64,000 nt of DNA from JAUVUV01 sp964548275 (GCA_964548275.1 CAZJQI010000001.1:1-64000); one strand, 5' to 3'. Positions 34,753 through 44,256 are shown, counted from the stretch's first letter. The notes: a model not told the origin generated them from the sequence alone. Translations and numbers: made by a program.

Positions 34753-35955
34753 TCAAAAAATCATCCGCAGCATCTCGCCCGTTATCACCCCGAGATAGGT
34801 TCCGATAACATAGCCCCAGATACCGACAAGGAAAGCCGGCAGAATGAGCTTGTTCCATTTCTTGGCGATAGCGATACCGGCAGCGTTCATCGGGCCGGCG
34901 GTGTTGGCGATCGAGACGAGCACCAGTTCAGGCAGCTTGTAACCCAGCAGCTTTCCGAGTCCGAAAGTAACCAGCACATTGAAAAGTACCATTATTCCGC
35001 AGAAAACGAAAAGTATCGGAGCCTCGAGCAGAATCGTCTTGATAGAGGCCGGGATCCCGATCAATACAAAGAAAAGATAGATCGCGAAAGTTCCCATCTC
35101 CTGCGTGCCCTCCAGGCGGGCGCTGAAAGCTGGGAACAGCAGGACAAATATCACAGTCACCGAAGTGAACAGCAGGTATTTGTTGCCCAGGAAATTGCGC
35201 AGGGTTTCTGGAAGCGAGGTGGCGAGGATAACACTGCTGAGCTTGGTGGAGAGTGTGACAATGATAAAAGCCAGCGCCAGGTTTTTACCGATATCCACCA
35301 GCGAGATCGGCTTGGGCCGCCAGTAATGCGTTGTATCCGGTTCAGCAGAGGTATTGTTGTTCTCGTAGAGTTCCTCATCCGGCAGGGTGCCGAAGGAGCG
35401 GACCGCCCAGGCCACGCCGGGCAGAGCGAGCATGGCGATGATATGCACCACCATTACCAGGTTGTCAGCCACAATCAGCGCATTGGTCGTCGATTCAGGC
35501 GCGCTGAAAATTTTCACCGCAGCCAGGAAATTCATCGCCCCGCCTATATAGCTGGCGGTCATGATCCCTGTTATTTCAGGCACGTAGCTGACTATGCTTT
35601 TCAGGGCCAAAGCAGCCGTGAATCCACCCACTACCGTGCCCAGTGCGCTCACGTGGAAAGCGCCGAGCAGGCGGCCGGTCTCGCGCCAGATTTTCCTGAT
35701 ATCGGCTTTGAGAAGCAGCAGCGGAATGCAGAGCGGGACGATGTAATCCCAGACCGCATCATACACCGCACTTTCCAGGGGGATAATACCAAAATTGGCG
35801 AATGCCAGCCCGCCGATCAGTGCCACGACCGGTCCGCTGAGCTTGGCCGCCAGCTTGTATCTCTGTTCGGAATAGATCGAAAAGGCAGCCCAGACGATCA
35901 GGAATGTCCAGAGTACCCAGGTGTCATCAGGATGGATCAGGCTGGTATGCTCCAT
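34753..35955 (-). CDS. DUF819 family integral membrane protein (YjcL-like)
   Basis: 400 residues with about 11 hydrophobic segments arranged as two halves. Signature stretches include SGPVVALIGGLAFANFGIIP, ASYIGGAMNFLA and the C-terminal SIANTAGPMNAAGIAIAKKW. DUF819 proteins are thought to be transporters, but no substrate is established. The start follows AAGGAAGCCGC. It lies upstream of the TudS-like gene on the same strand (152-base gap), so the two may be linked. Confidence 0.85.
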   Translation of the reverse strand: MEHTSLIHPDDTWVLWTFLIVWAAFSIYSEQRYKLAAKLSGPVVALIGGLAFANFGIIPLESAVYDAVWDYIVPLCIPLLLLKADIRKIWRETGRLLGAFHVSALGTVVGGFTAALALKSIVSYVPEITGIMTASYIGGAMNFLAAVKIFSAPESTTNALIVADNLVMVVHIIAMLALPGVAWAVRSFGTLPDEELYENNNTSAEPDTTHYWRPKPISLVDIGKNLALAFIIVTLSTKLSSVILATSLPETLRNFLGNKYLLFTSVTVIFVLLFPAFSARLEGTQEMGTFAIYLFFVLIGIPASIKTILLEAPILFVFCGIMVLFNVLVTFGLGKLLGYKLPELVLVSIANTAGPMNAAGIAIAKKWNKLILPAFLVGIWGYVIGTYLGVITGEMLRMIF

Positions 35956-36025
35956 GCGGCTTCCTTATTGTGATTTTCAATGCGGATTAGTAAGGCCGCG
36001 GCCTGCCGTGCCCTGTTCAGATAAT

Positions 36026-36158
36026 TTCTGCTCCGAAAATAATGAGCCAAAGGTGCGTTATTCCATGGTTTCGGTAAAAACCACTGCAGGACACGGCACG
36101 CCGTGTCCCTACATGAAACATTTTCATTATTTCCGGGTGAGCCAGCGGCTCATGACGG
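36026..36158. repeat. Dispersed palindromic repeat, copy 2
   Basis: Same part order as 11147-11288: TTCTGCTCCGAAAATAATG, TTATTCCATGGTTTCGGTAA, palindrome GGACACGGCACGCCGTGTCC, then CATTTTCATTATTTCCGGGT and GAGCCAGCGGCTC. Directly after it comes AACCTGGATTGTTCATAAAT, the same end motif that opens the cloverleaf element at 2638. Confidence 0.8.
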
Positions 36159-36262
36159 CTAACCTGGATTGTTCATAAATTGCCACAAGCCATAACAGGA
36201 TTTTTTATACTGGAGTATCACCTTTAGATAACTGGAATTATTCAATCAAGCATAATTCCAAG

Positions 36263-36289
36263 CGTAGGGGCGACCGGTTGGTCGCCCGA
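36263..36289. repeat. Short GTAGGGGCGACC palindrome
   Basis: GTAGGGGCGACCGG followed by its complement-like TTGGTCGCCCGA; related to 46154-46181 and to the palindromic cores of the longer repeats. Confidence 0.65.
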
Positions 36290-36471
36290 ATTATTGAAGT
36301 CTCGTGGCTAGGGGACATAAAAGGGGTAGCGTGTAGATGATAAATAATTTCCATCCATGCCCTGATAGATATTCCAACATCCGGCATGCCTTTCGTGCTC
36401 AGGGTGTGCCCTGAGCACGAGGCGACCTCCCAAGCCAGCGAAGTAAAAGAGACAGATTCGGAATTAACTTA

Positions 36472-36560
36472 TCTGCTCCGAAAATAATGAACCAAAGGTG
36501 TGTTATTCCATGGTTTCGGTAAAAACCACCCGTAGGGACACGGCGCGCCGTGCCCTTACG
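36472..36560. repeat. Dispersed palindromic repeat, copy 3 (short)
   Basis: TCTGCTCCGAAAATAATG, TTATTCCATGGTTTCGGTAA and the palindrome GGACACGGCGCGCCGTGCCC are present; the 3' part found in copies 1 and 2 is missing. Confidence 0.8.
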
Positions 36561-36607
36561 CAAGTGATCGTTTCTTAAACAGTTTCAATTCAATCCGGGT
36601 TAAGTAA

Positions 36608-37768
36608 TTAGACTGTCTTGCCGTACTTGCGCATGATTTCAAGCGTTTTTTCCAGATTCAGCTCGGCCACGGTGTTGCCGTTCCTGCCGACCACGGTAAC
36701 CGCCTTGAATATCGAATTCAGGATAGCCTCCTCCACAGCATCCGCGGTGGCGGCAAAGGCCGGGGTGAGGAAATTTTCATCTTTAATCCTGTGCGGCCTG
36801 TAGAACAGCCCTCGACCTTGACTTGTTCCGGAGCGATAAGTGGTACTGAAAGCGATAAAAAAGTCTCCGCTGCCGTGGGAGCCGGACACCCCTGTGCGGG
36901 CCATGCCCAGAGTGCAGCGTGCGGCAAGCCTTTTCAGCTGACGCGAGTCCAAAGGCAGGTCGGTTGCGATAATCCCCATGATCGAGCCTTGTTGGCTTGA
37001 TCCGAGCTCCCTGTCCACCACGTCCAGTTCTTTTCCTACAGGGATTCCATCCACAACAAGGGTGCCGGGCAGGTTGCTCTGCACCAGCACTCCAATCGTG
37101 AATTCACTGCTCCCCAGTTTAACCACGCGGGATGATGTGCCGATCCCGGCCTTGAAATTGCAGGTCCTCGCCCCTGTTCCCGCTCCGACAGCGCCCTCAG
37201 CGACCGGGCCCGAACTGGCTGCCTTTATTGCCTCATAGACATGTTCCACGCGTACATGGAGACCGTGGATATCGTTCAGGAAACCATCGTAGGTCTCGCC
37301 CACTACCGGAGCGAACCAGCCCCTGTCATCCGGGCCTTCGATATAGTTCTCCACGATATAGCGAACAAGTGCGTCATAGGAGGTTCCCACGCTCAGAGTA
37401 TTTGTGAGCAGGATCGGCGTTTCGAGCAGGCCGTACTCCTGGACACAGGCCAGGCTGGTGGTGGTGCCAGCGCCGTTGAACACGTAACTGGCAGCTTCTA
37501 CAGGATTTTTGATCGTGTTCGAATCGTGGGGAACAATGGCGGTGACACCGGTGCGCACAGGGCCCTCGCCGATTACCAGCTTACCCTCTCCGCGCCAGAT
37601 CGTGGAATGGCCAACCTTGACTCCGGCTATATCGGTAATTGCGTTATACTCTCCGGGTGGGAAAATCCCGATCTTTATACCGAGTTCCCGGCAGCGCGGC
37701 CGGTGGGAATTGTCCTGCGGCCTGGAAGGCGGTTTGGCGCCTTTGCCGGAAGGATTTAAAACCTCCAT
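36608..37768 (-). CDS. P1/DmpA-family aminopeptidase (beta-peptidyl aminopeptidase type)
   Basis: A self-processing N-terminal nucleophile hydrolase that releases N-terminal amino acids, in several members beta-alanine or other beta-residues. The N-terminal IGIFPPGEYNAITDIAGVKV and GAGTGARTCNFKAGIG stretches are typical. The QGSIMGIIATDLPL segment holds the Gly-Ser cleavage site, with the Ser becoming the new N-terminal nucleophile (residue 262 from the chosen start). The ATG at 37768 follows CCGGAGGGCGAAGA and overlaps the end of mmsA by 13 bases, so the genes are translationally coupled. No signal peptide is evident. Its place downstream of an aminotransferase and a semialdehyde dehydrogenase suggests it feeds beta-amino acids into that route. 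Confidence 0.88.
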   Translation of the reverse strand: MEVLNPSGKGAKPPSRPQDNSHRPRCRELGIKIGIFPPGEYNAITDIAGVKVGHSTIWRGEGKLVIGEGPVRTGVTAIVPHDSNTIKNPVEAASYVFNGAGTTTSLACVQEYGLLETPILLTNTLSVGTSYDALVRYIVENYIEGPDDRGWFAPVVGETYDGFLNDIHGLHVRVEHVYEAIKAASSGPVAEGAVGAGTGARTCNFKAGIGTSSRVVKLGSSEFTIGVLVQSNLPGTLVVDGIPVGKELDVVDRELGSSQQGSIMGIIATDLPLDSRQLKRLAARCTLGMARTGVSGSHGSGDFFIAFSTTYRSGTSQGRGLFYRPHRIKDENFLTPAFAATADAVEEAILNSIFKAVTVVGRNGNTVAELNLEKTLEIMRKYGKTV

Positions 37769-39186
37769 TCTTCGCCCTCCGGGAGACCCCATCTTTCGGT
37801 GATTTTTCTGGTTTGCGTCCAGAACTGGATACTGCCTTCACCTGTTATATCTCCGTAGCCGAAACGCGACTGTCCCCTGCCGCCGAAAGCGAACGGCTCT
37901 CTTGGCACCGGCACCCCGATATTGATTCCGATCATCGAGGCGTTGAAACTCTCGGCGCATTTTTTAGCCAGGCCTCCGTTGCGGGTGTAAACCGCTGCAG
38001 CATTGCCGTATTGGTTTTTGCGTTCAATCTCGATGGCTTCAGCCAGCTTGGATACCCGGATGATTGAAAGAACAGGGCCGAATATTTCTTCTTGGGCCAC
38101 AGGCATATCAGGGGTGACATTGTCGAGGATCGTGGGGCCCATCCAGAAACCGCCTTCCTTGCCGGGCACAGTTGCGTTGCGCCCATCCACCAGCACTTTT
38201 ACTCCAGCCTTTTCCGCCTGCTCGATATAGCCGGTTATCCGCTCGAGAGCCTGCTTGCTGATTACCGGCCCCATATCCTTGCCGGGCGTGATTTTTTTGG
38301 TTCTTTCAACAATCTTGTCTATTATTTCCTGGGTGTCTCCCACCGCCACAAGTACACTTGCCGCCATACAGCGCTGGCCGGTGCAGCCACAGAAAGAGGT
38401 GCTGATATTATCGGCCGAAAGGTCCGGATCGGCGTCCGGCAAAAGAACCAGGTGGTTTTTCGCTCCACCCAGGGCAAGAACCCTTTTGCCCAGCCGGGTC
38501 CCGCGCTCGTAAACGATCCGGGCCACCTTTGTGGAGCCCACGAACGCAAACGCCTCGATCTTGGGATGGTCAATCAGGCATTCCACGGTTTCCCGTGCGC
38601 CGTGCACCAACTGAAAGGCATCCTCAGGCAGACCGGCCTCTATCAGGTGCTCGCGGAGCCTGATCGCCGAAAGCGGCACCTGCTCGGAGGGCTTGTGCAC
38701 CATAGTATTCCCGCAGGCCAGCGCCAGGGGGATCATCCAGAGCGGCACCATTACAGGAAAGTTGAACGGGGTCACCCCGGCTACTACTCCCAGGGGTTCG
38801 GTGATCATCCGGCAGCTCACCCCGGAACTGACCTCCTGGTATCCACCGGCAAGAATTTGGGGAAGGCTTGCCGCGTACTCGATTACCTCGATCCCTTTAT
38901 TTATTCCGGCTTTGGATTCGGCCACTGTCTTGCCGTTTTCCGAGGTGCAGAGATGGGAGAGCTCATCGAGGTTGTTCTCTAGAATCGTCTTGAGACGAAA
39001 AAACACCTGGACCCGCTGTTTCACAGTCAATCTGCTCCAGGTCTCGAATGCCTTACTTGCTTTTTCCACAGCCTGGCCCACCTTTTCCGGGGCAGACCAG
39101 GTGATCTGGCCGATCACCTCGCCAGTGGCCGGATTTGTGACCGGGTGTTTTTCCCTGTTTTGCTTAACTGCGGAATGGGGGCTCAT
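37756..39186 (-). CDS. mmsA: CoA-acylating methylmalonate-semialdehyde dehydrogenase
   Basis: 476 residues of the aldehyde dehydrogenase superfamily. The catalytic Cys lies in CTGQRCMAASV, and GGAKNHLVLLPDAD is characteristic of the MmsA/IolA subgroup, which converts malonate or methylmalonate semialdehyde plus CoA and NAD+ to acetyl- or propionyl-CoA and CO2. The start at 39186 follows TGTGAGGAAAAG; an upstream in-frame start adds 12 residues without a better ribosome-binding site. It sits between a class III aminotransferase gene upstream (67-base gap) and the DmpA-type peptidase downstream (overlap). Valine, inositol and beta-alanine pathways all use this enzyme; the neighbours favour beta-amino acids. 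Confidence 0.9.
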   Translation of the reverse strand: MSPHSAVKQNREKHPVTNPATGEVIGQITWSAPEKVGQAVEKASKAFETWSRLTVKQRVQVFFRLKTILENNLDELSHLCTSENGKTVAESKAGINKGIEVIEYAASLPQILAGGYQEVSSGVSCRMITEPLGVVAGVTPFNFPVMVPLWMIPLALACGNTMVHKPSEQVPLSAIRLREHLIEAGLPEDAFQLVHGARETVECLIDHPKIEAFAFVGSTKVARIVYERGTRLGKRVLALGGAKNHLVLLPDADPDLSADNISTSFCGCTGQRCMAASVLVAVGDTQEIIDKIVERTKKITPGKDMGPVISKQALERITGYIEQAEKAGVKVLVDGRNATVPGKEGGFWMGPTILDNVTPDMPVAQEEIFGPVLSIIRVSKLAEAIEIERKNQYGNAAAVYTRNGGLAKKCAESFNASMIGINIGVPVPREPFAFGGRGQSRFGYGDITGEGSIQFWTQTRKITERWGLPEGEEWRF

Positions 39187-39253
39187 CTTTTCCTCACAGG
39201 ATGAAGTCATCAAATTCAGCATTTGGCAAACTGCAGGCTCAAATACCGATCGT

Positions 39254-40534
39254 TCACAGATTATTCAGGCATTCCTGAATCACCTCGATCACGTGTTCCA
39301 ACTCGCTGTCAGTGATAGTGAGCGGGGGCTGGATCCGCAGCACGTTGCCGAAACTCCCGCCCAGACCGAGCAGGACTTTTCTTTCCAGGGCCATTCTTCT
39401 GATTGCGGCGCCCTCCTGGGCTGCAGGCTCCTTGGTTTCGGCGTCTTTGACAAGCTCCACGCCGATCATCAGCCCCTTGCCGCGAACCTCACCCAGCACG
39501 ACCTTGTTTGAACTCAGTGCGCGAAGTTTTTCCATCACGCGTTCGCCCTTGCGCGCTGCCTGGTCGGCGAGTTTTTCCCGCTCCATGAAAGCGATATTGG
39601 CCAGCGCAGCCGCGCAGCTTACCGGGTTGCCGCCAAAAGTGGAAAGGTGGTCACCTGGAGTGAAAGAATCCGCCACCTCCTCGACAGCCGTGAAAGCCGA
39701 AAGCGGCAGACCATTGGCAATCCCCTTGGCCAGGGTGATGATCTCCGGCTCGAGCCCGTAGTGCTCGCAGGCAAACATCTTGCCTGTGCGGCAGAACCCG
39801 GACTGAACCTCGTCGGCGATCATGATAATCCCGTGTTTTTCGAGTATCGGTACCAACTCCTCGAAATACTCGGGCGGTGGAACGATAATCCCTCCTTCGC
39901 CCATTACCGGCTCCACAATGAAAGCAGCCACGCGGTTGCTGGTGTGGAAGCGGATCACATCCTCCACAGCGCGGGCGCAGAGTCTGGCTGTCATTTTCGC
40001 ATCTTTCTGGCCGAAAGGTGAGCGGTAATGGTATGGAGCGGGTGCGAAAGCCACTCCGGGGATGTATGGCCCGCCGCCTTTCTTGCGGCTGGCATTGCCG
40101 GTCACACTCAGGGTGGCCAGACTTCGGCCGTGGAAAGAGTGAGTCAGAGAGATAAACTCGAACTTGCCGGTGTACTGCTTTGCAAGCCGCATGGCGCCCT
40201 CCACTGCTTCCGCTCCGCTGTTGGCAAAGAACGATTTCTGCAACTCTCCCGGGGTGATCCGGGCGAGCACCTCGGCAAGATCGGCCATCGGGATGTTGTA
40301 ATAGATGTATGAGCAGCAGTGAAAAAGCTTATCGAGCTGTGCCTTGGCCGCTTCCACCACCTCGCGGTTGCAGTGACCTGAATTTACCACGGAAATCCCG
40401 CTGAACGAATCGAGATATTCCGCGCCTGACAGATCGATATACTTGGAGCCGCTGGCTCTCTCGACCACCACAGGTTCGACTGCCTTGAGAAAACTGGTAT
40501 TTACGTATTTTTTGTATTTTTCTTCAGTATTCAT
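39254..40534 (-). CDS. Class III PLP aminotransferase (beta-alanine/4-aminobutyrate type)
   Basis: 426 residues. Class III signatures are clear: SGAEAVEGAMRLAK, THSFHGRSLATLSVTG, IVEPVMGEGGI, the Asp of IADEVQSGFCRTG, and the PLP lysine in LAKGIANGLPLSAF. Such enzymes move amino groups from omega- or beta-amino acids (beta-alanine, beta-aminoisobutyrate, GABA) to an oxo acid. The next gene makes acyl-CoA from (methyl)malonate semialdehyde, the product expected from beta-alanine or beta-aminoisobutyrate, so that substrate is favoured. Start behind ACAGGAGTAAAAG. It is the first gene of the three-gene minus-strand unit. Confidence 0.88.
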   Translation of the reverse strand: MNTEEKYKKYVNTSFLKAVEPVVVERASGSKYIDLSGAEYLDSFSGISVVNSGHCNREVVEAAKAQLDKLFHCCSYIYYNIPMADLAEVLARITPGELQKSFFANSGAEAVEGAMRLAKQYTGKFEFISLTHSFHGRSLATLSVTGNASRKKGGGPYIPGVAFAPAPYHYRSPFGQKDAKMTARLCARAVEDVIRFHTSNRVAAFIVEPVMGEGGIIVPPPEYFEELVPILEKHGIIMIADEVQSGFCRTGKMFACEHYGLEPEIITLAKGIANGLPLSAFTAVEEVADSFTPGDHLSTFGGNPVSCAAALANIAFMEREKLADQAARKGERVMEKLRALSSNKVVLGEVRGKGLMIGVELVKDAETKEPAAQEGAAIRRMALERKVLLGLGGSFGNVLRIQPPLTITDSELEHVIEVIQECLNNL

Positions 40535-40648
40535 CTTTTACTCCTGTGGTTACGAGATGTAAAAGAGGCCTAACTTATTTTGGATCAGGCGAAAAATATT
40601 GCTAGTTATGGTAACACCTTTTAAAATGACAGGCAACGAGTTTTTGGG

Positions 40649-41815
40649 ATGGATTGTGAGTTTGAACTGTTTTCAGATTGGTTCCTAAGAAGTAAAACCA
40701 TAAACCTGAATTATCCGATGGACAGATTTGTATTACAGGGACTGGTCGGGCCTGAGATATCGGTTGGAGGAAAGCGCTATCTGTTTTTCGGCGGAACGGA
40801 TTACCTGGGAATGGCGGGCAGGCCGGAGCTGGCCCGGGGTGCTGAGAAAGCAGTTGCGCGCTACGGAATAAGCTCATCCTCTTCACGGATTTCGATCGGC
40901 ACAACCGAGCTCCACCTGGAGATCGAAAAAGCTATCAGCCGTTTTGCCGGCACAGAGGATGCTGTAGCAATGGCTACGGGTTATATGGGAATGGAGGCCC
41001 TTCTCTCTGCTGTGTTCGAAAAGGATGATACGATTCTGATTCAGCACAATGCCCATTCCAGTATCAGGGAGGCTGTGGCTGTTCGGACCTCGAGTTGCCT
41101 TGAATTCAAAATTGAAGACCTGGGAACCCTGGAGTCTGCATTAAAAAATGCCTCGGGAGTCGCGGACAGGATAATCGTTGTGGCCGAGGGAGTTTCTCCG
41201 CTGTTCGGCACGGTTTTTCCCCTGCCCGAGGTCTTGAAAATGCTGGGGGACAGAGAAGCTCTCGTGCTGCTCGATGATGCACATGCATTCGGCGTGCTGG
41301 GTGAACATGGCAGGGGAACCGCCGAGTTCCACGGATGCACCGGGAGCAACATCCATTCCTGCGCCACCCTGAGCAAGGCTTTCGGCGCATTCGGCGGGTG
41401 CGTGCCCGGAAGTCTCCGGCTGACTGAAACTTTAAGGAAACGTTCTCTGGCCTACCAGGGGGCCACACCTCCGCCTGCGCCGGTTGTAGGGGCGGCACTG
41501 GCCTCTTTTGAATATCTGGAGCAGCATCCTGAACTCTTAAAGAAATTGCGTGATAACGCCGGTCTGCTCAAGCAGGGCCTGGCCGGGCTGGGACTGCCGG
41601 CGGATAACCACAGCGTGCCCATAGCTCCACTATGTCTCGCCAGCACTGAAAGAATGCAGAGCCTGTGCAAGAGACTGCTCGAACAGGGAATACTCGCTCC
41701 CTTTTCCACCTATCCCGGCAGCCCGGAGGGCGGCATGATCCGCCTTGCAGTGAGTGCCGGGCATACCCCTGAGCAGATTGGTTTCCTGCTTGAATGTATG
41801 GGAAAATTTATCTGA
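40649..41815 (+). CDS. Alpha-oxoamine synthase (BioF/KBL-like)
   Basis: 388 residues, PLP-dependent. The fold signature runs GGTDYLGMAGRPELARG, GTTELHLEIEKAISRF, LLDDAHAFGVLGEHGRG and CATLSKAFGAFGG with the PLP lysine. The family condenses an amino acid with an acyl-CoA (8-amino-7-oxononanoate synthase, 2-amino-3-ketobutyrate ligase, serine palmitoyltransferase). The subgroup is uncertain: the usual acidic-histidine SNDYLGL motif is GTDYLGM here. No biotin or threonine-catabolism genes are nearby. The ATG at 40649 lacks a good Shine-Dalgarno; another in-frame ATG is at 40718. It is divergent from the aminotransferase operon. Confidence 0.82.
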   Translation: MDCEFELFSDWFLRSKTINLNYPMDRFVLQGLVGPEISVGGKRYLFFGGTDYLGMAGRPELARGAEKAVARYGISSSSSRISIGTTELHLEIEKAISRFAGTEDAVAMATGYMGMEALLSAVFEKDDTILIQHNAHSSIREAVAVRTSSCLEFKIEDLGTLESALKNASGVADRIIVVAEGVSPLFGTVFPLPEVLKMLGDREALVLLDDAHAFGVLGEHGRGTAEFHGCTGSNIHSCATLSKAFGAFGGCVPGSLRLTETLRKRSLAYQGATPPPAPVVGAALASFEYLEQHPELLKKLRDNAGLLKQGLAGLGLPADNHSVPIAPLCLASTERMQSLCKRLLEQGILAPFSTYPGSPEGGMIRLAVSAGHTPEQIGFLLECMGKFI

Positions 41816-41847
41816 TTTATTTGCTAATCTATTGGAAAACATAACAT

Positions 41848-41980
41848 TAGGACACGGCGCGCCGTATCCCTTAAATCGGTAGGTACTATTTTATTTCACC
41901 CGTGCCAGAAGAATTAAAAACTCGCGCTCTTGAGGTGCGATTCTGTGGCAAACAAATCGATTTTATATGAATAATCCGGG
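41848..41980. repeat. Palindrome plus element end (GGACACGGCGCGCCGTATCC ... ATGAATAATCCGGG)
   Basis: A GC palindrome of the same family as those at 36 kb (41848-41873) and, about 95 bases on, ATGAATAATCCGGG, the reverse complement of the end motif seen at 2638 and 36163. It may be a degraded relative of the cloverleaf element. Confidence 0.5.
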
Positions 41981-42090
41981 CTAGAGAAAGCGGGTTGGCT
42001 TCATCTAAAATATTTACTTATCGGTTATGTATTATATTTTTCTCCTGAAAGGTGCTTGAAGGAACCAATCACAATTTTCCGGAGGTTTCA

Positions 42091-42789
42091 ATGCGTAAAA
42101 CGGGTACAAGAAGTTTTGTAATTGCATTGGTTTCAATCCTGGCCGTGTCATCACACTTCTATGCCGAGGAGGCCCAGCCCAAGGCGGTCAGCGCCTTGCC
42201 GGGTGAGGTTCCCTCGGACGCTGTCGTGCTGTTCGACGGCAAGAACCTGTCCGAGTGGGTTCACACCGACGGCAGCCCTGCGAGCTGGATAGTTTCTGGC
42301 GGAGCCATGACAGTGGCCAAAGGCGGGATCAAGACAAAGAAAGAGTTCGGCGATATCCAGATTCACCTTGAATTCCGCACCCCCGCTCCGGCCAGGGGCG
42401 AGGATCAGGACCGCGGCAACAGCGGAGTTTATATCCAGGGGAACTACGAGGTTCAGATTCTGGATTCCTATATTAACGAAACCTATATCGACGGTATGTG
42501 CGGAGCGGTTTACAAGATGTATCCCCCGCTGGTCAACGTTTCCAGGCCGCCCGGAATCTGGCAGAGCTACGACATCATTTTCCGTGCGCCGAAACTCGAC
42601 AGTGCCGGCAAGGTGGTCAAGAAAGCCACTGTGACTGTCTTGCACAATGGTGTTCTGATCCAGGACCACGTGGAAGTTGAGCCCACCGGCGGCAGGCTCG
42701 GCTCTGCTGAAACCGCCCGCGGCCCGATATTCCTTCAGGACCACAACCACCCGGTCCAGTTTCGCAATATCTGGGTCAGGGAGCTTTGA
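42091..42789 (+). CDS. Secreted DUF1080 protein (3-keto-disaccharide hydrolase domain)
   Basis: 232 residues from the ATG that follows CCGGAGG. A signal peptide (to about ...SSHFYAEE) precedes one DUF1080 domain. Typical stretches are VVLFDGKNLSEWVHTDGSPASW, DIQIHLEFRTP, NSGVYIQGNYEVQILDSY and PIFLQDHNHPVQFRNIWVREL. The fold is a concanavalin-like beta sandwich. Some members hydrolyse 3-keto-glycosides; many are uncharacterised and abundant in polysaccharide-degrading bacteria. It opens a plus-strand series with a GH172-type enzyme and an L-fucose-isomerase-like protein, though a terminator at 42866-42909 separates it from the next gene. Confidence 0.88.
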   Translation: MRKTGTRSFVIALVSILAVSSHFYAEEAQPKAVSALPGEVPSDAVVLFDGKNLSEWVHTDGSPASWIVSGGAMTVAKGGIKTKKEFGDIQIHLEFRTPAPARGEDQDRGNSGVYIQGNYEVQILDSYINETYIDGMCGAVYKMYPPLVNVSRPPGIWQSYDIIFRAPKLDSAGKVVKKATVTVLHNGVLIQDHVEVEPTGGRLGSAETARGPIFLQDHNHPVQFRNIWVREL

Positions 42790-42865
42790 TAACCTGAAAA
42801 AAGGGTACAAAAATATTTTTTGGCTTAAATTACCTGTAGAACTATTCTCATTTCAAAAAAACGGA

Positions 42866-42909
42866 ACCGGGCCTGTGTGAATAATCTGTATTCCCAGGCT
42901 CGGTTTTTT
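42866..42909 (+). terminator. Terminator after the DUF1080 gene
   Basis: ACCGGGCCTG (42866-42875) pairs with CAGGCTCGGT (42895-42904, one wobble) and runs into six T. Confidence 0.75.
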
Positions 42910-43068
42910 AATTGCCGCCTCGATCAGCAGCATTTCTTGATAATCCTACCAAGCGAGTTCTGTTTTGACCTGCCGGTTGTTGCATCTGCATTGAGTGACA
43001 ATTATCTTAACTTTACGATTTTACCTCGCCATCTCTCCTGTTCAAATATCTTCCAAAAGGAGCGTCCC

Positions 43069-44256
43069 ATGAAACTGCGCTGTTTTCATGCCACTTTTCT
43101 TGCGGTCTCATTCGCAATTTTCAGCTTTGCCCAGGCACAGAGTTTCGGTGATCTCAAAGATCTGGCCCTGATAAAAAAGGACGTGCGCTCCAAAAGAATC
43201 TCCAGCTTCGACCGCAGCGGTGGGAACCATGACTATATAAAAATACCCGCCGGAACCACGGAAGAGATTTTTAACGCGGAAGGTGCAGGAATAATTACCC
43301 ACATCTGGGTCACGATCAACCACAAGCACGAGCTCTCCAGGCGCAACCTTATCTTACGGATGTTCTGGGACGGGGAAACGAGCCCGAGCGTCCAGTCGCC
43401 GATAGGTGATTTTTTCGGCCAGGGATTCGCCGAGTTCTACAACTACTCCACTCCCTTTCTCTCCAGCGGCCCTGCAGAGGGACGCGCCATGGTCTGCTAT
43501 TTTCCCATGCCGTTCAGCAATGGAGCGCGGATCACTGTGGAGAACGACTCGGAGATCGACGTTTCCAACTTTTACTACTACGTGGACTACGAGGAACACG
43601 AGAAAATCGGCAGCGAGGTGGGCCGTTTCCATGCCTGGTGGAACCGCCGGTTGACAGATGCTCCGTCCGAGGGCGAGAACGAGTGGGGTACCCTGGGGCC
43701 ACAGGGGAAAAACCCCAGCGGCGAGCGCAACTACCTGTTCATGGAAACCGAGGGTGCAGGCCATTTTGTCGGGGTGAACTACTATGTTACCACTCCCACC
43801 CCGATGTGGTACGGCGAGGGGGACGACATGTTTTTTATCGACGGCGAAAAATGGCCCTCCTCCCTTCACGGTACTGGCACAGAGGACTATTTCAACATGA
43901 GCTGGTGCCCGAAAGAATATTACCAGCATCCGTATTACGGTCTGGTGCGGGTGAACAAGGAATCCGGCTGGATGGGCCGCACCCACTGCTACCGTTTCCA
44001 CATACAGGACCCGGTACGTTTTTCCAAATCTCTGAAAGCCACTATCGAGCACGGGCACAATAACTGCCTCACCCTGGAGATAGCCTCGGTTGCCTACTGG
44101 TACCAGACCGAACCGCATAAGAGGTTTCCAGCTATCCAGGGCCGCCAGGCGCGCAAGCCCATGCCCACTGTCGGTGTGGTGGACATCCACCGCTGGCGGG
44201 ACGCCTGGCGCCAGATAATGGGCGGCAAGCCCGATCTCTGGGGCAAGGAGAACTGA
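43069..44256 (+). CDS. Exported GH172-type (DUF2961) glycoside hydrolase
   Basis: 395 residues from the ATG after AAAAGGAGCGTCCC, with a signal peptide ending near SFAQAQS. DUF2961 defines GH172, whose studied members act on fructofuranose and D-arabinofuranose linkages. Family marks are GAGIITHIWVT (72-82), GDFFGQGF (113-120), NYLFMETEGAGHFVGVNYYV (221-240), GEGDDMFFIDGE (249-260) and HGTGTEDYFN (267-276). E250 and E272 are the obvious acidic pair for catalysis, an inference from their conservation in the motif. The longer open frame upstream has no Shine-Dalgarno and runs through the preceding terminator. The next gene is a ketol isomerase for 6-deoxy or five-carbon sugars. Confidence 0.88.
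   Translation: MKLRCFHATFLAVSFAIFSFAQAQSFGDLKDLALIKKDVRSKRISSFDRSGGNHDYIKIPAGTTEEIFNAEGAGIITHIWVTINHKHELSRRNLILRMFWDGETSPSVQSPIGDFFGQGFAEFYNYSTPFLSSGPAEGRAMVCYFPMPFSNGARITVENDSEIDVSNFYYYVDYEEHEKIGSEVGRFHAWWNRRLTDAPSEGENEWGTLGPQGKNPSGERNYLFMETEGAGHFVGVNYYVTTPTPMWYGEGDDMFFIDGEKWPSSLHGTGTEDYFNMSWCPKEYYQHPYYGLVRVNKESGWMGRTHCYRFHIQDPVRFSKSLKATIEHGHNNCLTLEIASVAYWYQTEPHKRFPAIQGRQARKPMPTVGVVDIHRWRDAWRQIMGGKPDLWGKEN

Noticed and set aside
42877..43068. 64-codon N-terminal extension of the GH172-type gene
   Set aside because: It begins inside the preceding terminator; the internal ATG has a strong Shine-Dalgarno and directly precedes a signal peptide.
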